64,000 nt of DNA from Bradyrhizobium sp. CB2312 (GTDB taxonomy: Bacteria; Pseudomonadota; Alphaproteobacteria; Rhizobiales; Xanthobacteraceae). How positions within the stretch are numbered: position 1 is the first letter of the stretch; each line of letters begins with the position of its first letter. Under the pieces are notes generated by a model. That model was not told the origin of the DNA and made no database searches. It was given only the letters and a program-made list of their open reading frames with translations. Location of the stretch: assembly GCF_029714425.1 (NCBI RefSeq), contig NZ_CP121668.1:8453501-8517500 (forward strand). The letters run 5' to 3'. A program made the position numbers and the translations under genes. This document shows, piece after piece, positions 19,162 to 28,110 of this stretch.

Positions 19162-19782
19162 TTGACGACATCTAAATCAGCAGCCGCACGCCATTTGTCG
19201 CCCAAACGCTTGCACCCTCGTTTGGGTGAAGCCTGGCGCTCATTTAAGCACGAAGACTACGGCGCCGGGGTCTTCCTTGCAATGAAAGCCGTTGAAGTGG
19301 CCGTGCGCGACGCTGCTGGTATGTCGCCCAGCGATCTAGGGATGTCCTTGATGCGCAAGGCGTTCAATGTTTTTGCCGGCCCGCTGTCGGATTATAGTGC
19401 AGAATCTGCCGAACGACAGGCCCGCAGCGACCTTTTCGCCGGAGCTATCGGCTCTTACAAGAATCCTCATTCGCATAGAGACGTATTGCTCGACAATCCG
19501 GCTGAAGTAGCCGAGATAATGATGTTCGCGAACCACCTATTGCGAATTGTCGATGCAAGCGCAGCTCGCACGTTTGCTTCGATCACCTCTCAGCCGCTTA
19601 CCCCGCAAGAGGAGAGAATTTTACGCATGTGGTTTACGATCGACATGAACGATGGGCGCTCGCTGAAAGAAATAGGTTTACAATTCGGATTAGCGCCGAG
19701 AGAGGTTCAAAAGATCATTCACAAGGCGATGCGAGAATTGAAGCATCGCTCCGTCTATAACCAGCTAATAGCGGCTTGCTAA
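19162..19782 (+). CDS. TIGR02391 (Ymh) domain fused to a sigma-70 region 4-like helix-turn-helix
   Basis: 206 residues from TTG 19162, with AAGGA 7 nt upstream. Residues about 17-125 form a TIGR02391 domain (LHPRLGEAWRSFKHEDYGAGV, IGSYKNPHSHRDV, EIMMFANHLLRIVD), found in proteins linked to abortive infection and mobile elements. Residues about 142-200 (LTPQEERILRMWFTID, LKEIGLQFGLAPREVQ, KAMRELKHRS) match region 4 of RpoD-type sigma factors that recognises the -35 element. The frame is unbroken across the junction. Neither domain is complete evidence of function; a DNA-targeted sensor is inferred. A YidB remnant follows. Confidence 0.75.
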   Translation: MTTSKSAAARHLSPKRLHPRLGEAWRSFKHEDYGAGVFLAMKAVEVAVRDAAGMSPSDLGMSLMRKAFNVFAGPLSDYSAESAERQARSDLFAGAIGSYKNPHSHRDVLLDNPAEVAEIMMFANHLLRIVDASAARTFASITSQPLTPQEERILRMWFTIDMNDGRSLKEIGLQFGLAPREVQKIIHKAMRELKHRSVYNQLIAAC

Positions 19783-19798
19783 CACGAACCTAAAGGAT

Positions 19799-20074
19799 AT
19801 GCAGGGTTTGCTGGACAAGCTCGAGCAGTCGCAGCTCGGTAAGCAAGTATCGTCGTGGCTCGGTAAGGGCAAGAACTTGCCGATCACAGCTGATCAGCTT
19901 CGCGCAGCATTGGGCAATGATCAGGTCCAACAGCTAGCGATGTACTTTGATTTCGCGATGGATAAGATGCTGGCCGTTACCGCTGAGAATCTTCCAGATA
20001 TCGTGGACAAATTGAGCCCTAACGGAAAGTTACAGCCGCTAGTGGTTGGCTATTGGCTAATTGCTTTGATGTGA
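19799..20074 (+). pseudogene. YidB/DUF937 family C-terminal fragment
   Basis: 91 residues with QVSSWLGKGKNLPITADQL, LRAALGNDQVQQLA and LPDIVDKLSPNGKL, the C-terminal half of YidB-like proteins of unknown function. The N-terminal half is missing and the normal end after NGKLP is replaced by unrelated residues. It starts at an ATG with AAAGGA upstream, so it might be translated, but it looks truncated at both ends. Confidence 0.6.
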
Positions 20075-20379
20075 TGCTGTCGAACGATCGGCATAGCCAG
20101 GCGACTTTTCGGACCGCAATTTCGCACTGAGTGGCATGACCGAAGTGCACGTTATGGCCCTTCGCAACCGACACCGTCCTATTCGGCTTGGGGCCAATCA
20201 AGACGGTTTAGCCTGATCTCTGTCATACCCGGTCTACCGTCACAGCCGACATCCAGGCGGCGGGCCTGCCGCCGCTGGATGCAAGCATTACCGAACCGGT
20301 GACCGGCGCTCCTGGCTTCAGGGAATACGACGGGGTGTCTAGAAGGTTCTATCGTTTACAACTATCAGCCGATGGGATG

Positions 20380-21180
20380 TTATCTCTCAATTAAGGGGCG
20401 ACACATGCGTTTGGTATCTGCCCATTTGTCGGTGGCTAACGCTCTCGCGGAGCAAGAGCGGCTTGCGGGCAGCTCTATCATTTCAGACGGTTCCAGAAAA
20501 ATGAAATGTCCACTCGCGAAGCGGACCGGGCTTACTTTTGTCGGAGTTTTATCCACGCGCTCGCGCAGCGTGTCGGCGGCAACGGGCGTGTGAGCGGCGG
20601 CAGCATCGCAAGGCCGTATTCCTTGCCCACCTGCTGCACCGCCTCCACGATGATTGAATCGCGCGCGCCATAACGAGCACCTTGCCCTCGAAGTCCTCCC
20701 GCACCAGAATTTCCAAGGATTGACCGAGCTCGAGGCGGTCGGCCGCGATGCGAGCAGGATCAGGTCCGGCAGATCGGTGGCGAGCCGGCCTGCAGCTCGT
20801 TCGCACTGCTGCACGCGCTGGTAACGAAGCGTCGTGCGCTGCTCACCTGCTATCGGCGAGCTTTCGAGGGTACCACAACCTTCAACATGTCGTACCTGCC
20901 TTATCTGATAGCCCAGGATCGCAAGGCAGTGACATCCGTCAGGCCTCGATCCATCAGCAGCGAATTCCACCTCGAAGTGACTTGCATCCGTTGTCTTCTC
21001 GATCGACAGGTCTCCAGCCGCCACATGCCCACATTCATGCAGGAGAAGAAACTGGATCGCGAAGAATCTAAGGTTGCTCCCAGCCTCAAGTGGGTACCGC
21101 CGGATGTCGGTGACAAGGGAATTGCGCCAAGTTTCCAGATCACGTCCGGCGTGTCAGCTGTCCCGAGGTGAACGTACCAG
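20380..21180 (-). pseudogene. Zinc-peptidase-like (HExxH) gene relic
   Basis: One minus-strand frame reads LVTDIRRYPLEAGSNL, RFFAIQFLLLHECGHVAAGD and FEVEFAADG: an HExxH zinc site (21025-21039) with a downstream acidic ExxAD-type motif, as in ImmA-like or related peptidases. The frame then breaks up; later segments such as VREDFEGKVLVMARAI and CERAAGRLATDLPDL lie in other frames and belong to an unidentified protein. Several frame changes make it non-functional. Confidence 0.4.
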
Positions 21181-21249
21181 TGGATCATCATTCCGAACTG
21201 CCAGCCGATCTGTTTAGAGAACCGCTTGGCGAGGTAGGGCGGGGCATCT

Positions 21250-21801
21250 TCGTCCCATTGCTTTCGTTCGGGTGCCGGCGGTACCGACTCCTCGTCGTCG
21301 AACCACAGCAAGATCAGCGTCTGGTCCCATTGCCCCAGATGACGGGTGTCTTCGATGAGCGCTCCGTCACGCTCCCAATCCTCGAACCGCGCATCAGGCT
21401 CGGCTTCCTCGAGGCCGGATAGGCTCTCGCCGGCGCGGACGCGCACGCTGTAGGAATCGGCCGGCAGAGGCACGCCCAGTTTGATCCAGACCTTAGCCTG
21501 ACGGAGGCGCGCGCACCGATCGGGCGCTGTAGCGGATCTTGCCCCCTTCCGAGACGACAAAGGCGCAAAGTTCGCGCGAGAAAGTCGCGAATCGCGAGCC
21601 GTTGGAAAGCAGCGACGCGTCGAACTCGTCCGCCAGTTCGCCGATCGCGGCGAGTCGCGTGCCGGCGCTGTCGACCCTGGCTTGAACCACTGGTAGGGCA
21701 GCAGCAGTTCGGCGGTGAAGACGTCGCGCGATGTCGCCCGGCGGTCGGCGCGCATACAGGCGCAAGACTGACGCTCTATGACGAGGAACACTTCCGCTCA
21801 A
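21250..21801 (-). pseudogene. ImmA/IrrE (M78) family peptidase C-terminal relic
   Basis: Joined frames give DVFTAELLLPYQWFKP, GELADEFDASLLSNGSRFA, ELCAFVVSEGGKIRYSARS and then WIKLGVPLPADSYS, ESLSGLEEAEPDARFEDWE and WDQTLILLWFDDEE. This is the C-terminal half of ImmA-type metallopeptidases, which cleave phage or element repressors. The catalytic HExxH part is missing upstream of DVFTAELLLP and there are at least two frame changes. Confidence 0.6.
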
Positions 21802-21862
21802 GGTCCCTAAGCAGCCCTAGTTGTCCCTGAGCGGGGACCGCTCCTTTCGTAGCGGGAAAACG

Positions 21863-21888
21863 AAAGGCCGCCAACCGAGGCGGCCTTT
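21863..21888 (-). terminator. Intrinsic terminator after flp
   Basis: AAAGGCCGCC and GGCGGCCTTT form a perfect 10-bp stem with a 6-nt loop immediately downstream of the minus-strand pilin gene, followed on that strand by CGTTTTCCC. Confidence 0.75.
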
Positions 21889-21890
21889 GA

Positions 21891-22052
21891 TTATTTCAGA
21901 GAGCTGTTGATCGAAGCGAACTTCGTGCTGAGTTTCGTGCCCAGTCCATTCACAGCTGCAATGATAGCAAGTGATATACCCGCGGCTATCAACCCATATT
22001 CTACGGCGGTAGCTCCAGACTCATCGCGTAAAAAACGAACTAGGATTTTCAC
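21891..22052 (-). CDS. flp: Flp/Fap family type IVb pilin
   Basis: 53 residues from GTG 22052, preceded by GAGAAGG. The sequence has the pilin pattern: short basic leader, RFLRDESGATAVEYGLIAA with the conserved glutamate and tyrosine after the processing glycine, then a hydrophobic helix ISLAIIAAVNGLG. Flp pilins form bundled adhesive pili with the tad assembly machinery, which is not present in this window. A strong terminator follows. A second, broken copy with its upstream region lies at 27646, so this is the surviving member of a duplicated locus. Confidence 0.85.
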   Translation of the reverse strand: MKILVRFLRDESGATAVEYGLIAAGISLAIIAAVNGLGTKLSTKFASINSSLK

Positions 22053-22275
22053 GGTGCGTGCCCTTCTCAAGGTTAAGCGCTCAGGACTTTGCCGGCAATT
22101 TGTTAAAGTCAGCAAACGCTCGTTCGTTATCGGCGCGCGAACTTTGTACGGAACGGACCGAGATATGCGCGCGCTCTGTAAGGCCGAGGTCAACCTCTTA
22201 TCGGCGCAGCCCTAGCCGCAATCTGGTGCAGGTGGCAATTTCGGCGCTGGCAATTCGGGCTTGTCGCCCAAGCAG
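21903..22275. repeat. Copy 1 of duplicated flp locus
   Basis: The pilin gene plus about 220 bp upstream is repeated in the same orientation at 27646-28022 with moderate divergence. The repeat extends into a stretch resembling an EAL-domain codon run (NSGLSP), so the ancestral unit was flp next to part of an EAL-domain gene. Confidence 0.75.
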
Positions 22276-22475
22276 CTTCGAGGCTCGAGGCTGCATTCAA
22301 GTAGCCACTTTCGCGCGCCACATAGAGGTGATGCTGCTTTGTCGACTTCGCCTTAGGAAACGAGTCACTCTCAAGTGCAAAAAAGCCGGGACACCAGTGG
22401 CGCCTTTAGCAATTCCAGCGGAGGCGCAATGTTAGTTCATCGCTACGTTTAACCAGCCGCTCCGGGAGATCCCGC

Positions 22476-22994
22476 ATGCCGACTCAGATGCGCCGCGTCG
22501 CAGTTAAAACGTTCGTTGTTACCGCCTGCGTGGCGTTCGCCTTCACTTGCTTGCCCAAGGCCGGCATGGCGCAGGAACAGCCGATCCTGACCATCAGCGG
22601 CAAGATCAATGCCTCCGACGCCGAAGCGGGCCTCACCTTCCGCCGCTCCGACCTCGAAGCGATGGGAATGGTGAGCTTCGAAACCAGCACGCCCTGGTAC
22701 AAGCAGCCCGTCAAGTTCGAAGGCATTCGACTCGATAAGTTGATGCAGAACGTCGGCGCCACTGGTCAGCGTGTGATCGCTATGGCGCTGAATGACTACA
22801 GCACCGAGATTCCCGTCGAGGACTTCGCGAAATACAATGCTATCCTTGCAATCAAGCGCGACGGCGAATATATGCCGATCCGCGACAAGGGGCCGCTGTT
22901 CATCGTCTACCCATACGATTCGGACCCAGAGCTGCGAAGCCAGAAGTTCTACAGCCGCTCGGCGTGGCAGGTGAACCGCCTGATCGTGAAGTAA
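22476..22994 (+). CDS. Secreted protein with oxidoreductase molybdopterin-binding-like fold
   Basis: 172 residues. A signal peptide is clear: basic start, hydrophobic core VFAFTCLP region and cleavage after GMAQ near residue 32. The mature part (LTISGKINASDAEAGLTF, DLEAMGMVSFET, VKFEGIRLDKLMQ, IPVEDFAKYNAILAI, FIVYPYDSDPEL) resembles the sulfite-oxidase-type molybdopterin fold but lacks the usual cysteine, so it is probably a periplasmic ligand-binding protein rather than an enzyme. GGGAG precedes the ATG. It ends 27 nt before the GGDEF-EAL gene, and a sensor-partner role for that membrane protein is inferred. Confidence 0.7.
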   Translation: MPTQMRRVAVKTFVVTACVAFAFTCLPKAGMAQEQPILTISGKINASDAEAGLTFRRSDLEAMGMVSFETSTPWYKQPVKFEGIRLDKLMQNVGATGQRVIAMALNDYSTEIPVEDFAKYNAILAIKRDGEYMPIRDKGPLFIVYPYDSDPELRSQKFYSRSAWQVNRLIVK

Positions 22995-23021
22995 CATGCA
23001 AACTCACGTGTCGCTCGACTG

Positions 23022-25448
23022 ATGACAGCCAAGTCGAACCTTCGCACGATCAAGATCTTGCTCGCGCTGGTCATCGGCGTGTTCGTTGCCGCCACCGTCT
23101 ACATCTCCGCATTGGTGATAGAGCGCCAAAGCGCGCTCGAGCGCGTCTCGCGTTACAATGTCGCTTGGTTGGTCGGTCAGGCGACATCGGAGTACACGCG
23201 TCTCCAGCAACGGGTAAGCGCCTTTGGCCTCCCGGACAGCAAGGTCAGCGTGGACGAGGTGCGCCTGCGCTTTGACATCATCGTCAATCGACTTTCGCTC
23301 CTGCGCACCGGCGAGGTCGAGCAGTTCGTGAAAGAAGATGCGGAATACGCCGCGACCATCGACGCGCTCGCGCGAGCCCTTGATACCGTCCAGCCGTACC
23401 TCGACGATCTGAAGCCGGCGCATGTTCCGAGACTGCTGGAGATCCTGCTGCCGCTGGATGCCCGTCTCGCCCAGCTTGCTGCCGCTGCCAATCGCGTCGG
23501 CGGCGACCGCGTCGCGGACGATCAGCGTCAGCTGATCCGCCTGCACTGGAGCTTCTCGGCAATGGCGGCGGGGCTGATCGTGTGTGGAATCGCACTGATC
23601 ATCTTGCTTGCCTGGCACAATCGCCTGCTACAGAGAGCCCACAACGAGATGCAAGCGCTCACCAACGACCTCCGGGTCACATCGGAAAACCTGGCAGAAG
23701 CTCATCAGGAGGTGCAGTTCGCCAATGCCGAGCTGGAGCGGCAGAACGAGACGCTTGTCCGGCGCGATCGTGACCTGCGCACGCAAAACGAAAGGTTCGA
23801 GGCTGCACTCGGCAACATGTCGCAGGCACTTTGCCTGGTGGACGCACAGCAGCGACTCGTCATCTGCAACCAGCGCTATCAAGCCATGTTCGGTTTCGAC
23901 AAGAACCTCCTCAAGGCCGGCACGCCGATGCGTCATCTCGCTGAATTCCTTTCCGCGAGCGGCGAGAATGGCGCCAGCCTGTACCAGGTTTATGCCAATC
24001 AACAGCCCCTTATCCGTGAGAACCGCCCCCGGACCTACTTCGAGGAATTGACCGACGGCCGGACCGTGGGCGTATCACATCAACCGCTCAGCGAGGGGGG
24101 CTGGGTGGCAACATATGAGGACCTGACGGAACGGAGGCGTGCCGAGGCGCGGATCGCGCACATGGCGCACCATGATGCATTGACCGGTCTGCCAAACCGC
24201 ACGTTGTTTCACGAGCACATGATTGCGGCGCTTGAGCGTGCCGAAGATGGCGGAGCGTTTGCAGTTATGCTGCTTGACCTCGACCGTTTCAAAACGGTGA
24301 ATGATACGCTTGGCCATCCGGTCGGAGATGCGCTGCTGAAATCTGTGGCGGAACGCCTGAGCGAGACCGTGCGGCCCATCGATCTGGTTGCCCGGCTCGG
24401 CGGAGACGAATTCGCCGTGCTGGCGATCGATGCATCCAATCACGACATTTCCCAGTGTGCCGACCGAATACTTCGGGCGATGGCCGAACCATTCGAGACC
24501 GGTGGACACCACATCAACATCGGAACGAGCATCGGCATCGCGCTCGCACTCGCCGACGGCAATGCTCCTGATGAGCTGCTCAAGAATGCAGACCTCGCCC
24601 TGTATCAGGCGAAGGCAGCGGGCCGGGCGACCTTCTGCTTTTTCGAAGCAGAAATGGATCTGGAGCTGCAGGCGCGCCGGCAGATCGAGTTAGACTTGCG
24701 GGTTGCGCTGGCGGAAGGTGAATTTCACCTCGTGTACCAGCCGCAGGTCAATCTGACCTCGGGCCGGATAACCGGGTGCGAGGCGTTGCTTCGCTGGAAC
24801 CACCCGGTGCGGGGACCTGTGCCACCGTCCGAATTCATTCCCATCGCTGAAGAAGCGGGCTTTATTCCTGCGATCGGTGACTGGGCGCTGCGTCAGGCCT
24901 GCCATGAAGCGGCTGGCTGGCCATCCGATGTCAAGATCGCGGTCAACATGTCACCTGCGCAGTTCAAGAATCCGAACCTTCCACACAACGTCGTGATGGC
25001 GCTGGCGGCCTCAGGTCTCCCAGCCGAACGGCTAGAGCTCGAGATCACTGAATCGCTACTACTGCAGGATAATGACACCACGATGGCTACCCTGCATCGG
25101 ATGCGCGAACTCGGGGTCGGGATCGCGCTTGATGACTTTGGCACCGGGTACTCCTCGCTCAGCTATCTTCGGCGCTTTCCGTTCGACAAGATCAAGATCG
25201 ACCAGACATTCGTCCGCGAGATGACCACCGATGCCGATTGCATGTCGATCATTCAGTCCGTAATCGATCTCGCGCACACGCTGCGCATGAAGACAACTGG
25301 TGAGGGAGTGGAAACAGTGCAACAGAAAGACAGCCTGCAAGCGGCCGGCTGCACCGACGCGCAGGGTTTTCACTTCTTCCGGCCTATGCCAGGCAAACAG
25401 ATTGCAGATTTGCTGGCGCCTGGTGCGAATCGGGGGGCGGCGGCCTAG
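23022..25448 (+). CDS. Membrane-bound PAS-GGDEF-EAL cyclic-di-GMP protein
   Basis: 808 residues. A first transmembrane helix (about 9-30) and a second (about 182-205, AAGLIVCGIALIILLAW) flank a periplasmic sensor domain; a coiled coil and a PAS domain (ALGNMSQALCLVDAQQRL) follow. The GGDEF domain has RLGGDEFAVL with RPID upstream as an inhibitory I-site. The EAL domain has CEALLRWNHP, KIAVNMSPAQF, LELEITESLLL, DDFGTGYSSLSYL, KIKID and GEGVET, the metal and catalytic residues. It may therefore both make and degrade c-di-GMP. The secreted protein just upstream is probably in the same operon. Confidence 0.9.
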   Translation: MTAKSNLRTIKILLALVIGVFVAATVYISALVIERQSALERVSRYNVAWLVGQATSEYTRLQQRVSAFGLPDSKVSVDEVRLRFDIIVNRLSLLRTGEVEQFVKEDAEYAATIDALARALDTVQPYLDDLKPAHVPRLLEILLPLDARLAQLAAAANRVGGDRVADDQRQLIRLHWSFSAMAAGLIVCGIALIILLAWHNRLLQRAHNEMQALTNDLRVTSENLAEAHQEVQFANAELERQNETLVRRDRDLRTQNERFEAALGNMSQALCLVDAQQRLVICNQRYQAMFGFDKNLLKAGTPMRHLAEFLSASGENGASLYQVYANQQPLIRENRPRTYFEELTDGRTVGVSHQPLSEGGWVATYEDLTERRRAEARIAHMAHHDALTGLPNRTLFHEHMIAALERAEDGGAFAVMLLDLDRFKTVNDTLGHPVGDALLKSVAERLSETVRPIDLVARLGGDEFAVLAIDASNHDISQCADRILRAMAEPFETGGHHINIGTSIGIALALADGNAPDELLKNADLALYQAKAAGRATFCFFEAEMDLELQARRQIELDLRVALAEGEFHLVYQPQVNLTSGRITGCEALLRWNHPVRGPVPPSEFIPIAEEAGFIPAIGDWALRQACHEAAGWPSDVKIAVNMSPAQFKNPNLPHNVVMALAASGLPAERLELEITESLLLQDNDTTMATLHRMRELGVGIALDDFGTGYSSLSYLRRFPFDKIKIDQTFVREMTTDADCMSIIQSVIDLAHTLRMKTTGEGVETVQQKDSLQAAGCTDAQGFHFFRPMPGKQIADLLAPGANRGAAA

Positions 25449-26281
25449 GCGGAAGTTATCGGGTCGGCGCTTTGCCCCGCCGCGTTGCACGGTTACTCAA
25501 GTCTACTCGCGATCGAGACAGCATTTTGCGAAGCTGACGTCGGAATATATCTGCGCGCTGAGCAACAATACCTCCTTTATTTGGCGCATCGATGGGCGCG
25601 CGCAGTGCATTCAGCATTCGGACGGCTCATGGCGACAGCATCTGGGACGAGTATCTCGGCTCAACTATTCCGTGGCGTTGAAGCTGCATCTCTACCAATA
25701 CGTTTCGCGCATCGCCGAAGGTTACAAGCAATACAAGAGCAGTGGCCTCAACTACGATCCGAAATTCCATTGGCTATCAAGACTTGAGTCCCTGGAACTT
25801 TACGTCCGGCACACCCGACCGGCGTTGAGCGATGTGCTCCGGCTCGTCCTGCCGTTGCTCGGTCCGGTACGCTATAAACTCTCGATGAAGCAGTTCGCTA
25901 ATTATCATGAACTCTGGCGCGAGGCGTGAGCCATTGCGTGGCAGCATGCGGATGGGACTGGACGGACTCCTGGGCATCAACGTGCTTGCGATCGCGGCCT
26001 CTTGTGAAGTCAACGACTGTCCAGCCCAGCGAAGTCGACAGTCTCGACTCGTAATGCAAGTTCGATCGAAATGTGATCCTCTCGCGTGAAGGGCGTCTCG
26101 AGGAAGGACTGAGGCGGCGTGCGGAGACGCATTCTAAGAGGATAGTCCCTCGTTTTCGTCACTGTCTTTCCGCTCGCGACGGAAGTCGTGCGCCCTCTCG
26201 GGACATGAGTCGGCGCGAGGCGCCGCCCACGGGCTCACGCGAAGATGTCGTGCAGTCCTGAACGTTTGCGTCACTAGGGCG
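25449..26281 (+). other. Possible coding remnant and gene-poor spacer
   Basis: From about 25500 to 25929 one plus-strand frame is open and shows a plausible protein-like run (NYSVALKLHLYQYVSRIAEG, FHWLSRLESLELYVRHTRPA, FANYHELWREA), but no start or family could be recognised; it may be the C-terminal end of a lost gene. From 25930 to the convergent PTPS stop I see nothing. Confidence 0.35.
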
Positions 26282-26830
26282 TCAGGCTCCGGCCGGATTG
26301 CAGTAAATCGCGGAGTTGCCGCTATGTTCGCAGACTTGCACGCTTTCAAGCCACACTCTGGCCGCGGTCTTCTTCACGACATAGTCCGATACGTGATCGA
26401 AAGCGTACCTTGCAACCGCTTCGCACCCTACCGCCGGCAACACGCGAAGCTCTGCCAACCCCGCGCGCTGCAATGATTCAAAGGCGGTCAGGTGCGGATC
26501 GTCCGCCGCGGCCAGCGTCGTGTGATCGAACATGTGATGCAGCCACGCCTTGACCTCCTTCAGGCCGCCGAAATCGAAGCACCAGTTGCACTCGTCGAGT
26601 TCGCGCGTGGCGAAGACAAAGGCGAAGGACAGGGCGTACCCATGCAGCAGGCTGCAATGCGAGTGCGTCGCGCGCCACTGCCGGAAGCAGCATGACAAGC
26701 CTTCGCTGTGACCGTACGTCTTGGTCGAACGGTAGATCGGACCGGCAGCGGCGGGTGCAAGCGGCGGCGAGGAAGGTTGAGGCAGCAGCCCAGTTACCAT
26801 GCGCAATTCCTCGTCTTGACGAACGCTCAT
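26282..26830 (-). CDS. 6-pyruvoyl-tetrahydropterin synthase/QueD family protein
   Basis: 182 residues. The N-terminal strand carries KTYGHSEGLSCCFRQW and THSHCSLLHGYALSF, the zinc and catalytic cysteine region; ELDECNWCFDFGGLK, HHMFDHTTLAA and ESVQVCEHSGNSAIY are the other conserved segments. In classical enzymes zinc is bound by three histidines ending in HGH; here the last reads HGY, a subfamily trait or a changed site. The family converts dihydroneopterin triphosphate to pterins or the queuosine precursor. The ATG overlaps the folE stop as ATGA, so it uses the product of folE. Pterin versus deazapurine route is not decided by the sequence. Confidence 0.8.
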   Translation of the reverse strand: MSVRQDEELRMVTGLLPQPSSPPLAPAAAGPIYRSTKTYGHSEGLSCCFRQWRATHSHCSLLHGYALSFAFVFATRELDECNWCFDFGGLKEVKAWLHHMFDHTTLAAADDPHLTAFESLQRAGLAELRVLPAVGCEAVARYAFDHVSDYVVKKTAARVWLESVQVCEHSGNSAIYCNPAGA

Positions 26831-27513
26831 GCGGTGATGCGCCGTTCCAGCGCCAGCGCCTCGTGCAGGAATTCGTTCTTCAGATCTTGATTGTGCAGCA
26901 TCTCACCGAAGAAGGCGCTGTTGATCATCCGGCTCTGCTCGCTCGCGCGGACCCCGCGGTGGGTCCTACACATGTGAACCGCGCTGATCCGGATGGCGAG
27001 CCCCTTCGGGGCAGTCGCGTCGACGATGTAGTTGCCTATCTGGGAGACGAGCTCCTCCTGGATCTGCAGTCGCGCGCAGAAGTACTCGACGATGCGGTCG
27101 TATTTCGACAGGCCGATGATCTTGCCCTCCGGCGATGGAAGCACGCCGACGAAGGCTTGTCCGTGGATCGGCAGGAGGTGATGCGCACACGTCGAGCGCA
27201 CGTCGATTGGGCCGGTGATAATCAGACGATCATAGCGTTCGACGTTTTCGAATTCGGTGATTTTCGGCGGCGCATCGTAACGCCCGCGCAGTACTTCCTC
27301 AACGAACATCCTGGCGACCCGTCGCGGCGTATCGCGGGTGTTATGATCGTTGACATGGTCGATACGCAGAACGTCGAATAACTCCTCCAATTTCTGCGAC
27401 GCTTCCGCGATCATCGCGGCTTTCGCCGCTCGATCGGCAAATCCCTCAATAGCTTCGTTGCAAAGTGCGGCGCCGTGCGGCGACGGCCGCAATGTCTTGA
27501 CATTGTCATCCAT
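26827..27513 (-). CDS. folE: GTP cyclohydrolase I
   Basis: 228 residues from ATG 27513, which has AGGGGAT upstream; the open frame upstream belongs to a broken pilin gene and is not part of the protein. The FolE core is seen as HVNDHNTRDTPRRVARMF, STCAHHLLPIHGQAFVGV (zinc Cys and His), GLSKYDRIVEYFCARLQ and VHMCRTHRGVR (second zinc Cys). It hydrolyses GTP to dihydroneopterin triphosphate, the entry to folate, biopterin or queuosine precursors. The PTPS-family gene follows with a 4-nt overlap. An accessory copy beside the chromosomal folE is likely. Confidence 0.9.
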   Translation of the reverse strand: MDDNVKTLRPSPHGAALCNEAIEGFADRAAKAAMIAEASQKLEELFDVLRIDHVNDHNTRDTPRRVARMFVEEVLRGRYDAPPKITEFENVERYDRLIITGPIDVRSTCAHHLLPIHGQAFVGVLPSPEGKIIGLSKYDRIVEYFCARLQIQEELVSQIGNYIVDATAPKGLAIRISAVHMCRTHRGVRASEQSRMINSAFFGEMLHNQDLKNEFLHEALALERRITA

Positions 27514-27645
27514 GCTATCCCCTACTGCGTTCCGTGCGATCCCTGGCTGGCATGTCACTCGCGTAATCTGGCCGAACCCCCGGTTCAGTTTAAAGGCATC
27601 GGTTGATTCGGCGCGAGCGAGCCGGCGGGCGCCACCGGTCAGAAA

Positions 27646-27799
27646 GTTGTTCGAAGAGAACTTCGTTCTGAGTTTCGTGCCCGGTCCATTCACAGCTGCA
27701 ATGATAGCAAGTGAGATACCCGCCGCCATCAACCCATATTCTATTTCTATGGCGGTAGCTCCAAGACTCATCGCGCAAAAAGCGATCTAGCGTTTTCAT
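27646..27799 (-). pseudogene. Broken second flp pilin copy
   Basis: Starts MKTLDRFLRDES from ATG 27799, then an extra T and a 6-nt insertion relative to copy one shift the frame; the pilin helix YGLMAAGISLAIIAAVNG continues in the next frame. The end runs towards folE without the terminator seen in copy one. No pilin can be made. Confidence 0.8.
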
Positions 27800-28022
27800 G
27801 GTGCGCGCCCTTCCAAGGTCAAGCCTCAGGATCTTGCCTGCAATTTGTTAAGATCAGCAAAATCTCGCTCGTTATCGGCGTGCAAACTTTGTACGAAACG
27901 GACCAAGATATTGCGCGCGCTCAGTAAGCGCCGCGGTCAACCTCTTACCGGCGCAGCCGTAGCCGCAATCTGGTGCATGTGGTAATTTCGGCGGGTGGCC
28001 AACTCGGGCTTGTCGCCCCAGC
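27646..28022. repeat. Copy 2 of duplicated flp locus
   Basis: Same orientation as the copy at 21903-22275, covering the pilin gene and about 220 bp upstream (shared CAATTTGTTAA, CTCGTTATCGGCG and AGCCGCAATCTGGTGCA blocks). It joins directly to an EAL-domain fragment. Confidence 0.75.
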
Positions 28023-28110
28023 GGGTCGACCTCGAGATCACTGAGTCCGTCTTCCTGCCCGAGGCGGATGTTAATCTCGCCCCCCTGCATCAACTGCGCG
28101 GGCTCTTTTG
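27985..28110 (+). pseudogene. EAL-domain fragment
   Basis: ANSGLSPQRVDLEITESVFL and PEADVNLAPLHQLR match the LEITES motif region of EAL phosphodiesterases. Only about 40 codons survive. Confidence 0.65.

Noticed and set aside
27514..27771. FolE with an 86-residue N-terminal extension
   Set aside because: The extension is the frame of the broken pilin copy; the ATG at 27513 has a good ribosome-binding site.
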